In this document: positions 38,489-46,853 of the stretch, one piece after another
Layout of the letters: each line of letters begins with the position of its first letter
Numbering within the stretch: position 1 is the stretch's first letter
Source of the DNA: an uncultured Candidatus Saccharibacteria bacterium
Lineage (GTDB): Bacteria; Patescibacteriota; Saccharimonadia; Saccharimonadales; Saccharimonadaceae
Direction of reading: 5' to 3'
DNA: 64,000 nt
Assembly: GCA_945873065.1 (NCBI GenBank)
Contig: CAMCBN010000005.1
Coordinates: 27,520-91,519 of the forward strand
Position numbers and translations under genes: made by a program
The notes under the pieces: model-generated
Database searches by the model: none
Told to the model about the DNA's origin: nothing
Seen by the model: the letters and a program-made list of their open reading frames with translations, nothing else

Positions 38489-40135
38489 TTAGTACATACC
38501 CATGCCGCCCATGCCGGACATACCGCCAGCCGCAGCCGCTGAAGATTCTTTCTCTGGCAGATCGACGACTAGCGCACCCATAGTCATAGCTGTGCCAGCG
38601 ATCGATGAAGCATTCTGCAAAGCCTCCTTAGTAACACGCACTGGGTCTACTACACCAGCAGCCTTGAGATCTATCAGCTCGCCTGGGTGATTTACGTTAA
38701 TACCATAACCTACATCTGCCTTCTTAACCTGTGGTAGCCATTCGTCAGGATTTAAACCAGAATTATCGAGCAAGATGCGAAATGGCTGTTCTAGGGCGTG
38801 TACCAGCAAATCTTCACCAGCCACGACCGAAGCATCTTTAGCATCTGAACGCTTGTAAGAACCAGCCAAATTGACAAGGGTTACACCGCCACCGGGCACA
38901 ATACCTTCAGCCAAAGCCGCCTTGACAGCTGCGACTGCATCATCGACACGATATTTCTTTTCTTCGATCTCAGTCTCGGTAGCACCACCAACCTTGATCA
39001 CAGCTACTTGGCCAGTTAACGCTGCCTGGCGTTTGTGAAGATTATTCTTGGTGTAGTCACTAGTGGCGTTCATAGCCTCGACTTCGATTTGATCGATCCG
39101 CGCATCAACATCTGCTTTCGCGCCTGCACCTTCAACAATAGTTGTCAAATCTTTGGTGGCTATCACCTTACGTGCCGACCCGATTACATCACTACCGACA
39201 TTATCAAACGACATACCGGTATCCTCGGTGATAACTTTAGCTCCGACTAGTGCTGCGATATCATACAACACATCTTTGTCGCTTGGTGCTTTGATGGCCA
39301 GAGTGTTAAATGCACCCTTCAATCGGTTCAACACCAGCAAACCAAGCGCCTCACCATCAACATCATCCGCTACCAACACTAGCTCTTTCTTGCCAGTCTG
39401 TGCCACCATCTCTAGCAGTGGCACAAACTCTTGTGCTGAAGAGATCTTTTTGTCAGTGACGATAATAGCTGGTTTGTCATAAACAGCCTCCATACGCTTG
39501 GTGTCAGTCGCCATATACGGACTAACAAATCCTCGTTGTACTGTAAAGCCTTCAACGACCTCACTTTCAAGCTCCAATCCACGACCTTCCTCGACTGTTA
39601 CTACGCCATTTGGACCAATTCTTTCCATAACATCAGCGATAAGCTTACCGATCGCTTCGTCACCCGCTGAAATAGTCGCTACCTCAGCGACACGCTTTTC
39701 GTCACCACGAATGTCTTCTGCTTGTTTGGATAGCTCATCAGCAATCTCTGTAGCGGCGCGCTCTAGGCCTTTACGTAATAGCATCGGATTATGCCCAGCA
39801 GCGATTAATTTGTTTGCCTCTTTTAGAATATGGTAAGTCAAAACCGTCACTGTTGTTGTACCATCACCAGCGACATCGTTCATCTTGTTAGCAGCCTGTT
39901 TGATCAACTCTGCACCGACCTTAAAGCCGAGAGTCTCATCATCTACATCCTCGATATCAATGCTTTTTGCTACTGTTACACCATCATGGGTAACGCTAGG
40001 CCCACCGTAACTTTTGCCGATGACGACATTGCGACCTTTTGGCCCCATGGTGGTTTTGACTGCATTGTACAGCAACTCTGCCCCGCCTAATACGCGTCGA
40101 CGAGCATCTTCATCATAAAAAACTTTTTTGGCCAT
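38489..40135 (-). CDS. groL: chaperonin GroEL
   Basis: 548-residue 60-kDa chaperonin: MAKKVFYDEDARRRVLGGAELLYNAVKTTMGPKGRNVVIGKSYG, the ATP site DVAGDGTTTVTVL, and a C-terminal Gly/Met repeat (GGMSGMGGMGMY). Start ATG 40135 follows AGGAGG with correct spacing; five upstream in-frame codons are not in the family. It forms the folding chamber with GroES, encoded immediately upstream. Confidence 0.97.
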   Translation of the reverse strand: MAKKVFYDEDARRRVLGGAELLYNAVKTTMGPKGRNVVIGKSYGGPSVTHDGVTVAKSIDIEDVDDETLGFKVGAELIKQAANKMNDVAGDGTTTVTVLTYHILKEANKLIAAGHNPMLLRKGLERAATEIADELSKQAEDIRGDEKRVAEVATISAGDEAIGKLIADVMERIGPNGVVTVEEGRGLELESEVVEGFTVQRGFVSPYMATDTKRMEAVYDKPAIIVTDKKISSAQEFVPLLEMVAQTGKKELVLVADDVDGEALGLLVLNRLKGAFNTLAIKAPSDKDVLYDIAALVGAKVITEDTGMSFDNVGSDVIGSARKVIATKDLTTIVEGAGAKADVDARIDQIEVEAMNATSDYTKNNLHKRQAALTGQVAVIKVGGATETEIEEKKYRVDDAVAAVKAALAEGIVPGGGVTLVNLAGSYKRSDAKDASVVAGEDLLVHALEQPFRILLDNSGLNPDEWLPQVKKADVGYGINVNHPGELIDLKAAGVVDPVRVTKEALQNASSIAGTAMTMGALVVDLPEKESSAAAAGGMSGMGGMGMY

Positions 40136-40142
40136 ATTCCTC

Positions 40143-40409
40143 CTATTCAACGGTGGCGAGGATATCCTCGTCCTTAATAATTAGATATTCTTCTTTGTCT
40201 AGCTTGATGGTAGTGGCAGCATAATTTTTGTAAACAACTCGTGCACCATCTACAACATCACCTACTGCCGAGCCCACAGCAATAACTTTAGCAGCTTCTG
40301 ACTTCTCCTGCGCCGACTCTGGTAAGAAAATTCCGCTAGCAGTTTTCTCTGGTTTTTTTTCTTTGATGGCTACAACATAATGCGCCATCGGTTTGATCGG
40401 TGAACCCAT
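40143..40409 (-). CDS. groS: co-chaperonin GroES
   Basis: 88 residues with the mobile loop EKTASGIFLPESAQEK, VIAVGSA and the KLDKEEYLIIKDEDILA ending typical of GroES. The N-terminal MGSPIKPMAHYVVA is the family IKPLxDRVLV in divergent form. A GGGG ribosome-binding site precedes the ATG. Transcribed from the CIRCE-controlled promoter upstream. Confidence 0.95.
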   Translation of the reverse strand: MGSPIKPMAHYVVAIKEKKPEKTASGIFLPESAQEKSEAAKVIAVGSAVGDVVDGARVVYKNYAATTIKLDKEEYLIIKDEDILATVE

Positions 40410-40456
40410 CTTGCCCCTTTCTTAAGCTTATCAGACACCTCTATAACAGATGTCTT

Positions 40457-40495
40457 CTAGCACTCTAGTATAGCGAGTGCTAATATATAAATCAA
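40457..40495 (-). promoter_or_regulatory. CIRCE operator superimposed on groESL promoter
   Basis: CTAGCACTC-N9-GAGTGCTAA (40457-40483) matches the HrcA-binding CIRCE element with one mismatch. On the minus strand TTGATT (40495-40490), a 17-base spacer and TATACT (40472-40467) place the -10 inside the CIRCE loop. Confidence 0.93.
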
Positions 40496-40525
40496 GAGGG
40501 CGCATCATTTTCGCCACCCAGTCCA

Positions 40526-41440
40526 CTAGCGATGGCGCAAGAAAAAGTAACTCAGCGCACCCGCTGATATAATGCTTATACCGATCACCACCCAAAACAT
40601 CTCTGGACTGTTCGCGCCAGGTACTGGTACATTCATACCAAATAATCCCGCAAACATTGTTGGGATAGTCATAGCGACTGTTATCACCGTCAACAAACGA
40701 ATGGTCTCATTCAACCGTGTGTCCATCACCGCACGATAGCTATCGCGCACATTAGTGATCGTACGTAACAAGCTTTTACAGCGAGATATTACCTGCTCCA
40801 AGTCAATCGAAATATCTTCGACATCGTCCTTATCATCATCACGTAACCTCAGACTACGATTAGCCATAAGACGTTCAATCGCCCAGTTCATCGGGATAAG
40901 CGCATCTAAATAATCGTTCAACTTTCGCTCGTATTCTGCTAGTACCACGATGTCGCGTGCTCGCAAAGTGTGAATATCATCAGTCGCTGCTCGCATCTGA
41001 CGATTAATAGTAGCCACCCGACGTTGATACTGAGCAGAAATAGCCTCGATCATCAAGACTAATAACTCTATACGATGCGATGTTGGCACCCGAGTCTTAT
41101 CTATAAATGGTTGCCACAAACGCCCCAAACTATCGCGCGAAACTGTTACGATATATTCTCGATGGATCCCGAACAGAATTGGTGTCGTAAAATCATTAAA
41201 TTCGTCATCAGTATCAGGTAATCGCGCAATTAGATACGCCCAATCGTCATCAAACTCTACACGCGGTACCTCGTGTGGGTCAAGTGCGTCCGCAATAGTG
41301 TCTTCGTCCATACCGATCATCTTTAGTTGGTCCAGCTCGTCGGCACGTGGTTTTTCGCAACGCAACCATGAACCAAGTCGAATTTTATCATCGACAGTAA
41401 TCTGCGGGTCAGCACCAGTGGAACGAAGATATTGCAACAT
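40526..41440 (-). CDS. corA: CorA-type magnesium transporter
   Basis: 304 residues: large cytoplasmic N-terminal domain with long helices, then two C-terminal membrane helices with the GMN pore signature (FAGLFGMNVPVPG) and a basic tail (RHR). Transports Mg2+ or Co2+ inward. It starts with ATG 41440 after an AT-rich promoter-like stretch. Single-gene unit downstream of the TetR gene. Confidence 0.93.
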   Translation of the reverse strand: MLQYLRSTGADPQITVDDKIRLGSWLRCEKPRADELDQLKMIGMDEDTIADALDPHEVPRVEFDDDWAYLIARLPDTDDEFNDFTTPILFGIHREYIVTVSRDSLGRLWQPFIDKTRVPTSHRIELLVLMIEAISAQYQRRVATINRQMRAATDDIHTLRARDIVVLAEYERKLNDYLDALIPMNWAIERLMANRSLRLRDDDKDDVEDISIDLEQVISRCKSLLRTITNVRDSYRAVMDTRLNETIRLLTVITVAMTIPTMFAGLFGMNVPVPGANSPEMFWVVIGISIISAGALSYFFLRHR

Positions 41441-41521
41441 ACAGACATTATTTAACTATAATTTACAACAAAATACAAGGGGCCAAACCCCAGTCTTGAC
41501 AACTATAATCACAGAAATATC

Positions 41522-42103
41522 TTATTTGTCAATAATTATTGCATCTAGCAGTGCATCGATAGCAAATTGGGTTGTCCTTGGAGTAATATCTGGCGACTCA
41601 TTCATCAAAAATACAGCTACGAATAATTCACCGATCAAACGATCCGTCACTCCTTGGCGCAACTGACCACTATTTCGCCATGACACAATTCGTTCAGCGA
41701 AAAAATCGCCCAACATATCACAGCCCTGTTTAGACGATTTCTTTAAATCTTCAGCATAGACTTGGCGTATCATTTCACCAGGTACATCGCTATACCATTC
41801 CGCCAATATCTTGTTGCGCTTGATGGCGCGAATGCTTGCCTGTAGATAATCACCGATAGCACTTCTAGGATACGACCAGTCGATTCGTGAAGCTATCCTC
41901 TCCTTAGAAGACTTATTTTCCTCAGTATATACAGCTTGAAACAATTCTAGTTTTGACGGATAATACTTATACAGACCACCGACCGCTATACCAGCTTGCT
42001 CGGCCACTGCCAACATTGATGTTGCCTTATAGCCATTCGCTGCAAAAACTCGGCGAGCCGCCCTTAGAACTCTCTCGTTGACTGGAGTCATTATGTCATA
42101 CAC
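41522..42103 (-). CDS. TetR-family transcriptional regulator
   Basis: 193 residues. N-terminal helix-turn-helix (RVLRAARRVFAANGYKATSMLAVAEQAGIAVGGLYKYYPSKLELFQAVY), typical of TetR, then a helical ligand-binding domain without recognisable specificity. GGAGG lies just upstream; the start could be ATG 42103 or ATG 42091 (MTPVNERV). The ~320-base gap upstream and the divergent membrane-protein gene at 42424 suggest it controls that gene and itself. Confidence 0.9.
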   Translation of the reverse strand: MYDIMTPVNERVLRAARRVFAANGYKATSMLAVAEQAGIAVGGLYKYYPSKLELFQAVYTEENKSSKERIASRIDWSYPRSAIGDYLQASIRAIKRNKILAEWYSDVPGEMIRQVYAEDLKKSSKQGCDMLGDFFAERIVSWRNSGQLRQGVTDRLIGELFVAVFLMNESPDITPRTTQFAIDALLDAIIIDK

Positions 42104-42423
42104 CTCCGGATATATGAATTTTCTGATAATATTATTTATTATTGTAGTCTAAAGTTAATTATACCATATTTGTAGTAATTCATACGACAACTGTCTTACC
42201 TATTTTGAATATAGTTCATAAATATTCATACATCTACACCCAACACCCGATGGTCCAGCCTTGACTCGACCACAAAAATTAGCTAAAATCGTCTTCGGTC
42301 AATACGTTACTTCAGTACGAAGTGTAATGTGTAACACCTCTTGTTACTCCCTAGTTGCACCAGTTGTCTCGTGCAATTTTTTGTTGCCAAAATAACAAAA
42401 TTATCATCAAACAAGGAGAATAT
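42104..42423. other. intergenic regulatory region between tetR and the DUF2798-like gene
   Basis: About 320 bases, AT-rich, no ORF. It should hold two divergent promoters. An imperfect inverted repeat GTGTAATGTGTAACAC (42322-42337) might be a TetR-family operator. No RNA gene recognised. Confidence 0.35.
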
Positions 42424-42909
42424 ATGCCGCAAAATAAGCGAGAAGGAATTTTTTATGGCGTAATAATAGCGCTACTTATGTCAAGTTTTATGAGTACTTT
42501 TAATAACGTACGCAATAACGGACTATCTACCGACACATTGAAGCATTCACTGCTGCTAGAACCGATGGTGTTCATTATTGTGATGCTCGTCGAAACACTC
42601 GTTATCTCTAAGCTAGCTCACACCGTAGCAAATAAGCTGTCTCACCCAAACGACAGCGTCCAGGCCCGGGGTTTGGTACTCAGTCTTTGTATGGTGACTG
42701 GCATGTCTTTCATGATGACATTGATCGGTTTGTCGCTAGCTGGGACACCAATAAATGAACTGCCCGTGCGATTTGCTGGCGTTTGGCCGATGAATTTTTG
42801 CGTAGCGTTCTTCTTGCAAACATTAGTGGTCACCCCTATTGCTCGGTACGGACTACGTATCATCCGACTCATTTCTAGAGAACCAGTTGCAGTGGCTATA
42901 CAAGAATAA
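42424..42909 (+). CDS. DUF2798-like four-helix membrane protein
   Basis: 161 residues starting at ATG 42424 after AAGGAG. Two repeats of a two-helix unit (GIFYGVIIALLMSSFMSTFNNVRN ... EPMVFIIVMLVETLVISKLAH and VLSLCMVTGMSFMMTLIGLSL ... WPMNFCVAFFLQTLVVTPIARYGLR) match the DUF2798 pattern. Function unknown in the family. It faces the TetR gene and is convergent with the RclA-type gene (two-base gap). Confidence 0.75.
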   Translation: MPQNKREGIFYGVIIALLMSSFMSTFNNVRNNGLSTDTLKHSLLLEPMVFIIVMLVETLVISKLAHTVANKLSHPNDSVQARGLVLSLCMVTGMSFMMTLIGLSLAGTPINELPVRFAGVWPMNFCVAFFLQTLVVTPIARYGLRIIRLISREPVAVAIQE

Positions 42910-42911
42910 CA

Positions 42912-44237
42912 CTACATTGCCATCAAATCGTTTAGCGCTTCTGCTACTGTTGGATGAGTAAATATTTGGTCGCGTAATGCAGTATACGGTAAATTCGCAT
43001 CCATCGCAGTCTTCACGATATTTATAACCTCTGGTGCCTGCTGACAGAATAATGTCACTCCTAGGATAGCGCCTGTCTCGCTATGTACGACTGCTCTTAG
43101 TAAGCCAGTAGTTTTGTCGTCGACATGCATACGAGGTACAGTGGCAGCAGGAAGTTCTTTTACCTTAAGTTTATCTCCATAAATCTGACGAGCCTCTACT
43201 TCAGTGAGGCCTACACGAGCCAGTGGTGTCTGCATAAATATAGTCATTGGTAGAGTTTTGCGCTGCGCTTTGGTGTAGCTACCATCACCGAGTAGTTGGC
43301 TCCTCACGATACGAAAGTCATCCAACGACACATAGGTAAACTGTGGTCCACCATTAACGTCACCCAGCGCCCAAATATGCGATTGACTAGTTTGTAGCCG
43401 ATCGTCAACCACTATCGCGCCACTACCATCTACTTCTACATTTGCTGCGGCCAAATTCAACGCCTTGGTGTTGGGTAAACGTCCAGTAGCTAACAGTATT
43501 GCATCAAACTCTATCTCAGTATCGGTGTCGCGCACAATAACACCAGACCGTGTATCAACGATTTGCTGTACGTTTGATTGATGGGAAATGGTGATATTTT
43601 GCGCTAACAAAGCCTCGGTAACAGCACGTGCAATTGATGGGTCTTCTTTGTTTAATAATGATATTCCGCGATGGTATATTGTCACCGCCACACCCAAAGC
43701 CGCATATGTCGAAGCAAACTCCAGCCCAATATAGCCACCACCGATAACGGCCAAACGCTGTGGCTTGACATCGCCATTTAGCGCGTCAGCACTTGTGTAT
43801 ACACGTTGTGACTCCTTGATGCCATCAATGGCTGGAATAACCGGTGTTGCGCCAGTATTAATAAAAATTTTATCAGCATTGAGCAATAGTTCGTCCTTGC
43901 CACCCCGTATCCGTACTGTATGAGGATCGACGAACGATGCCTCACCATCTATCAGAGCAACACCAGAGTTGTCAGCTAGCATGTGATAATTCTTGGCGTT
44001 CAATTTTGTCACTACTTCTGTCTTATAAGCAAAAGCTTCATCGATCGATCGTTCAGCCGCAGCAGCACTAGCCAATGTTTTCGTCGGTATACACGCCACG
44101 TTTATACAAGTACCACCGTACATTTGTGGCGACTGCTCGATCAGCGCTACCCGTCGACCAGCAGCAGCCAGCGCCACTGCTAGCGTTTTACCCGCTTTTC
44201 CGAAGCCGATGATTAATACGTCATAGTGTGTTTTCAT
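42912..44237 (-). CDS. rclA: RclA-type flavin disulfide oxidoreductase
   Basis: 441 residues. The N-terminus VLIIGFGKAGKTLAVALAAAGRRVALIEQSPQMYGGTCINVACIPTKTL has the FAD site and redox pair CxxxxC, and matches my memory of E. coli RclA closely; the later segments QFTYVSLDDFRIVRSQLLG and LPYTALRDQIFTHPTVAEALNDL also match. RclA-family enzymes reduce Cu(II) and hypothiocyanous acid, the lactoperoxidase product in saliva, so an oral stress role fits. AAGGAGAT precedes the ATG. A Zur-like palindrome lies 44 bases upstream of the start. Confidence 0.88.
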   Translation of the reverse strand: MKTHYDVLIIGFGKAGKTLAVALAAAGRRVALIEQSPQMYGGTCINVACIPTKTLASAAAAERSIDEAFAYKTEVVTKLNAKNYHMLADNSGVALIDGEASFVDPHTVRIRGGKDELLLNADKIFINTGATPVIPAIDGIKESQRVYTSADALNGDVKPQRLAVIGGGYIGLEFASTYAALGVAVTIYHRGISLLNKEDPSIARAVTEALLAQNITISHQSNVQQIVDTRSGVIVRDTDTEIEFDAILLATGRLPNTKALNLAAANVEVDGSGAIVVDDRLQTSQSHIWALGDVNGGPQFTYVSLDDFRIVRSQLLGDGSYTKAQRKTLPMTIFMQTPLARVGLTEVEARQIYGDKLKVKELPAATVPRMHVDDKTTGLLRAVVHSETGAILGVTLFCQQAPEVINIVKTAMDANLPYTALRDQIFTHPTVAEALNDLMAM

Positions 44238-44280
44238 AGTATCTCCTTGTCTTCTATGAAGATTTTCTCACACTTTACGC

Positions 44281-44303
44281 TTATTGTAAATTATTTACAA
44301 TAA
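44281..44303. promoter_or_regulatory. Fur/Zur-type palindrome upstream of rclA
   Basis: A perfect 23-base inverted repeat centred at 44292; its core is TTGTAAATTATTTACAA. It resembles the core at 46818-46833 (TTGCAAATCATTTGCA) in front of the Fur-family gene. It overlaps the predicted -35 (TTTACA, minus strand) of rclA. Confidence 0.7.
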
Positions 44304-44313
44304 AGTTATCTAC

Positions 44314-45909
44314 TCACTGAGACACTACCGACCAACGCATATAGAAGTCTTCATTTGTTTTTGCCAAGTGTTGCGCGTGAGATAGCACTGCCTCATAAAG
44401 CTCTTCGGAAATATCACCGCGCTTGCTCGCCTCACCCAATACTTTTGCTATAAATTCTGGCTTTTCTTCTGCTCTACCCTCATCGAACGTCAATGAATCA
44501 AGAGCCAAAAAACCTTCTGCTAAGTGCTTCGCTGGATTATACGAGCGAATTGCTGCCAACTGATCTGGCAGAATATACTCTGACAAAAAATAGCCATTAA
44601 ACCCAAGAGTCGCACCATACCGACGATGCCAATAATTCTTCGTAGTTTCATCGCCACTAATGTTACCTGAATGAGAAACCAACTCATCGACACCCGCCAG
44701 CCGAAAGGCTATATATCGTTCCATAGCCTTGCGCTTGATATCATCCGGCACTTCACCTTTTTTGGATGGGCGCCAGAAGGCAACTTCATAACCGTTGTCT
44801 GCCTCACAGTCTGTTATCAAGCCGCCATGAACCGAACTTATCGGTGCTGGATAGTATTGCAAGCTTTCTGCGATGATCGCCGTTCGATCTGCCACCGACA
44901 AATCGCCCACCGATCCGACAATTTCCTTTTTGCTACCATCCACCACCAATTGTTTGCGCTGTACCGACAGATGCTGCAATTGACCTAATACCCCTGCTGG
45001 GAAATGCCCGCCAAAAATAACATTTACTACCGGCTCCGTGTTTTCAGATTTATACTCCGTCCATTCATTGCCAGATATATCAAAACCCACCCCATCTATT
45101 ACCCCCTTTGCACGTAACAGCGGAGTTTGATCGTTATACGTCAGCGGGAGCAAAATGTCCTTTAACTCGTCCGCTGCTACTTCTGGTAGAAGATTGAATG
45201 ACTTTGCGCTCACACCGTGGTCATGATGATCGTGATGGTGATGATGCCCACAACAAATATCTACAGCTCTACGCCCGAGCGCAAGTTGTCTACTCGTCCC
45301 GCGCAACTCTGCTAAAATCTGATCGTAATCAGTCTGCCCAGGTCGCAGTAACTCAATAGCCACATCGTCAGGCATAACTGGCAATTGCGTTAACACCGAA
45401 TTCATCACTTCTGCAACATCCGCGTCATCTGGAACATGAGTCACACCGATTATTCCTGTAACATCTTGTCTTGTAGCCGCAGCTATCTGGCTTGGTAGCG
45501 ATTGCCACTTCAGATCACGCGTCAAAGTTTTTGGATTTACAAGCGTCAACACCGACACAGGTAGTTCATACGACCCTACAACCTCTAAAATTTCTGAACC
45601 TGGTGCAATACCAGTCGGCTCGATAAAAAGTACCCCAACATCTGATTCTTGTACCCGTTCTAGCGCCTCCTTAAACTGAGTGACATCGCTACATCCGATA
45701 CAACCAGCTGTCAACGGAATGATCCTTTCACTTTGGGTATTAGAACGCTCCATAAATCGCTGCGCATCAACATTTACTTTACCAACATCGTTAACAATGA
45801 CCGCATAATTTTCTCCGGGAGGAATGCACTGCACCATCTTGTTGATGGCCGTTGTTTTGCCAGATCCAAGTGGCCCTAATACAGATATCACATCCAATTT
45901 TTCACTCAT
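44314..45909 (-). CDS. COG0523 (CobW/ZNG-like) GTPase with His-rich metal loop
   Basis: 531 residues. P-loop GPLGSGKTTAINK, switch metal motif GCIGCSD (family norm CxCC), and FIEPTG identify the COG0523 metallochaperone GTPases. A His/Asp-rich loop (CCGHHHHHDHHDHG, about residue 220) is a likely zinc-binding site. The C-terminal half (~250 aa beyond the usual CobW_C region) is longer than in typical members and not recognised. Its operon partner is the SDR-like gene (start one base away) under the putative Zur box, so a role in zinc sparing is likely. Confidence 0.85.
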   Translation of the reverse strand: MSEKLDVISVLGPLGSGKTTAINKMVQCIPPGENYAVIVNDVGKVNVDAQRFMERSNTQSERIIPLTAGCIGCSDVTQFKEALERVQESDVGVLFIEPTGIAPGSEILEVVGSYELPVSVLTLVNPKTLTRDLKWQSLPSQIAAATRQDVTGIIGVTHVPDDADVAEVMNSVLTQLPVMPDDVAIELLRPGQTDYDQILAELRGTSRQLALGRRAVDICCGHHHHHDHHDHGVSAKSFNLLPEVAADELKDILLPLTYNDQTPLLRAKGVIDGVGFDISGNEWTEYKSENTEPVVNVIFGGHFPAGVLGQLQHLSVQRKQLVVDGSKKEIVGSVGDLSVADRTAIIAESLQYYPAPISSVHGGLITDCEADNGYEVAFWRPSKKGEVPDDIKRKAMERYIAFRLAGVDELVSHSGNISGDETTKNYWHRRYGATLGFNGYFLSEYILPDQLAAIRSYNPAKHLAEGFLALDSLTFDEGRAEEKPEFIAKVLGEASKRGDISEELYEAVLSHAQHLAKTNEDFYMRWSVVSQ

Positions 45910-45910
45910 C

Positions 45911-46786
45911 TTAAGCTCCTAGGTGTGGAAATTGTCCGTACGGCAATAGGACGATTTCTCGTACATTACAGTTTGCATCTAAGGCATATTTAGCCGCATC
46001 ACCAATTTGCTCTGCCGTGAAAACCGGATACGTCTCTGGGGTATTTTCGTAACCCAGATTTTTGGTGATTTCTACTGCCGTTTGCAAACTATAATCGTTA
46101 TCAAAGAATCCAGAATCAGTACTCCCCGGCATGATCTCGGTGATAAAGATATTTTCTGGAGTTAAGTCTAGGGCGATCGTTCGCAACAAACCGTGACCTG
46201 CCGCTTTTTGCGCTACATCCAAGCCTAGTGATTGCTTTGCTCGTACTGCGGCAGCAGCTGTCAATACGATTACTTTGGATAATTTTTGCCGAGAAAAAAT
46301 TTCCGCACGTTTCATAGCCTGCAGAATATTTAATAACGTTACGCAGTTATTTCGCACTAGATCCGGAATCGCCTCGGCGCGCATCTCCCAAGTGTGCGCC
46401 AATAGACTATCGTGAGGGAGTTTTGTTTTTGTATCACTTGCACCACCATAGTGTACCAAATGGACTGGCAAATCTAACTCAACCTGAAGCCGTGACACCT
46501 TCTCTACCAACCGCTCAACCTGATCAGCATCCGCTAGATCTACACTATGGAACCTACCGGCTGGTAGACCACACGTTTCACGCAAAATTATCTCATCTTC
46601 TGGATTATAACCAACGCATACTACCTCATATTCAGCAGCCGCCAATTGACGAAGCACCCCTGCCGCAGCGTTCATTTTATATTCCTTACCACCGTACTTT
46701 AGGTAAGTGACAACCTGCCCGTTCTTAAATTTTCTTTTGACTGGCGTTAATTTTACCCCAGTAATACAAACTATTGCTTTTTTCAT
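45911..46786 (-). CDS. SDR-like protein with degenerate active site
   Basis: 291 residues of short-chain dehydrogenase fold: beta-strand/helix N-terminus (VCITGVKLTPVKR), HLVHYGGASD, KVIVLTAAAAVRAK, then LDVAQKAAGHGLLRTIALDL and a PGSTDSGFF motif. The catalytic YxxxK is replaced by DxxxK and the TGxxxGxG cofactor loop is broken by a ~25-residue insertion, so classical dehydrogenase activity is doubtful. It heads the putative Zur-regulated operon with the COG0523 GTPase. TAAGAT lies 7 bases before the ATG: a leaderless start. Confidence 0.7.
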   Translation of the reverse strand: MKKAIVCITGVKLTPVKRKFKNGQVVTYLKYGGKEYKMNAAAGVLRQLAAAEYEVVCVGYNPEDEIILRETCGLPAGRFHSVDLADADQVERLVEKVSRLQVELDLPVHLVHYGGASDTKTKLPHDSLLAHTWEMRAEAIPDLVRNNCVTLLNILQAMKRAEIFSRQKLSKVIVLTAAAAVRAKQSLGLDVAQKAAGHGLLRTIALDLTPENIFITEIMPGSTDSGFFDNDYSLQTAVEITKNLGYENTPETYPVFTAEQIGDAAKYALDANCNVREIVLLPYGQFPHLGA

Positions 46787-46793
46787 GCTTATT

Positions 46794-46846
46794 ATCTTAT
46801 CGTCTAATTATTGATTATTGCAAATCATTTGCATTTTTTGTATACT
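46794..46846. promoter_or_regulatory. divergent promoters sharing one palindromic -35 within a Zur-like operator
   Basis: TTGCAA (46818-46823), itself palindromic, is -35 for both strands: plus strand 17-base spacer to TATACT (46841-46846) and ATG 46854; minus strand 18-base spacer to TAAGAT (46799-46794) and ATG 46786. The inverted repeat TTGCAAATCATTTGCA (46818-46833) covers it, so one bound repressor would shut both genes. Confidence 0.78.
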
Positions 46847-46853
46847 ATTGCGA

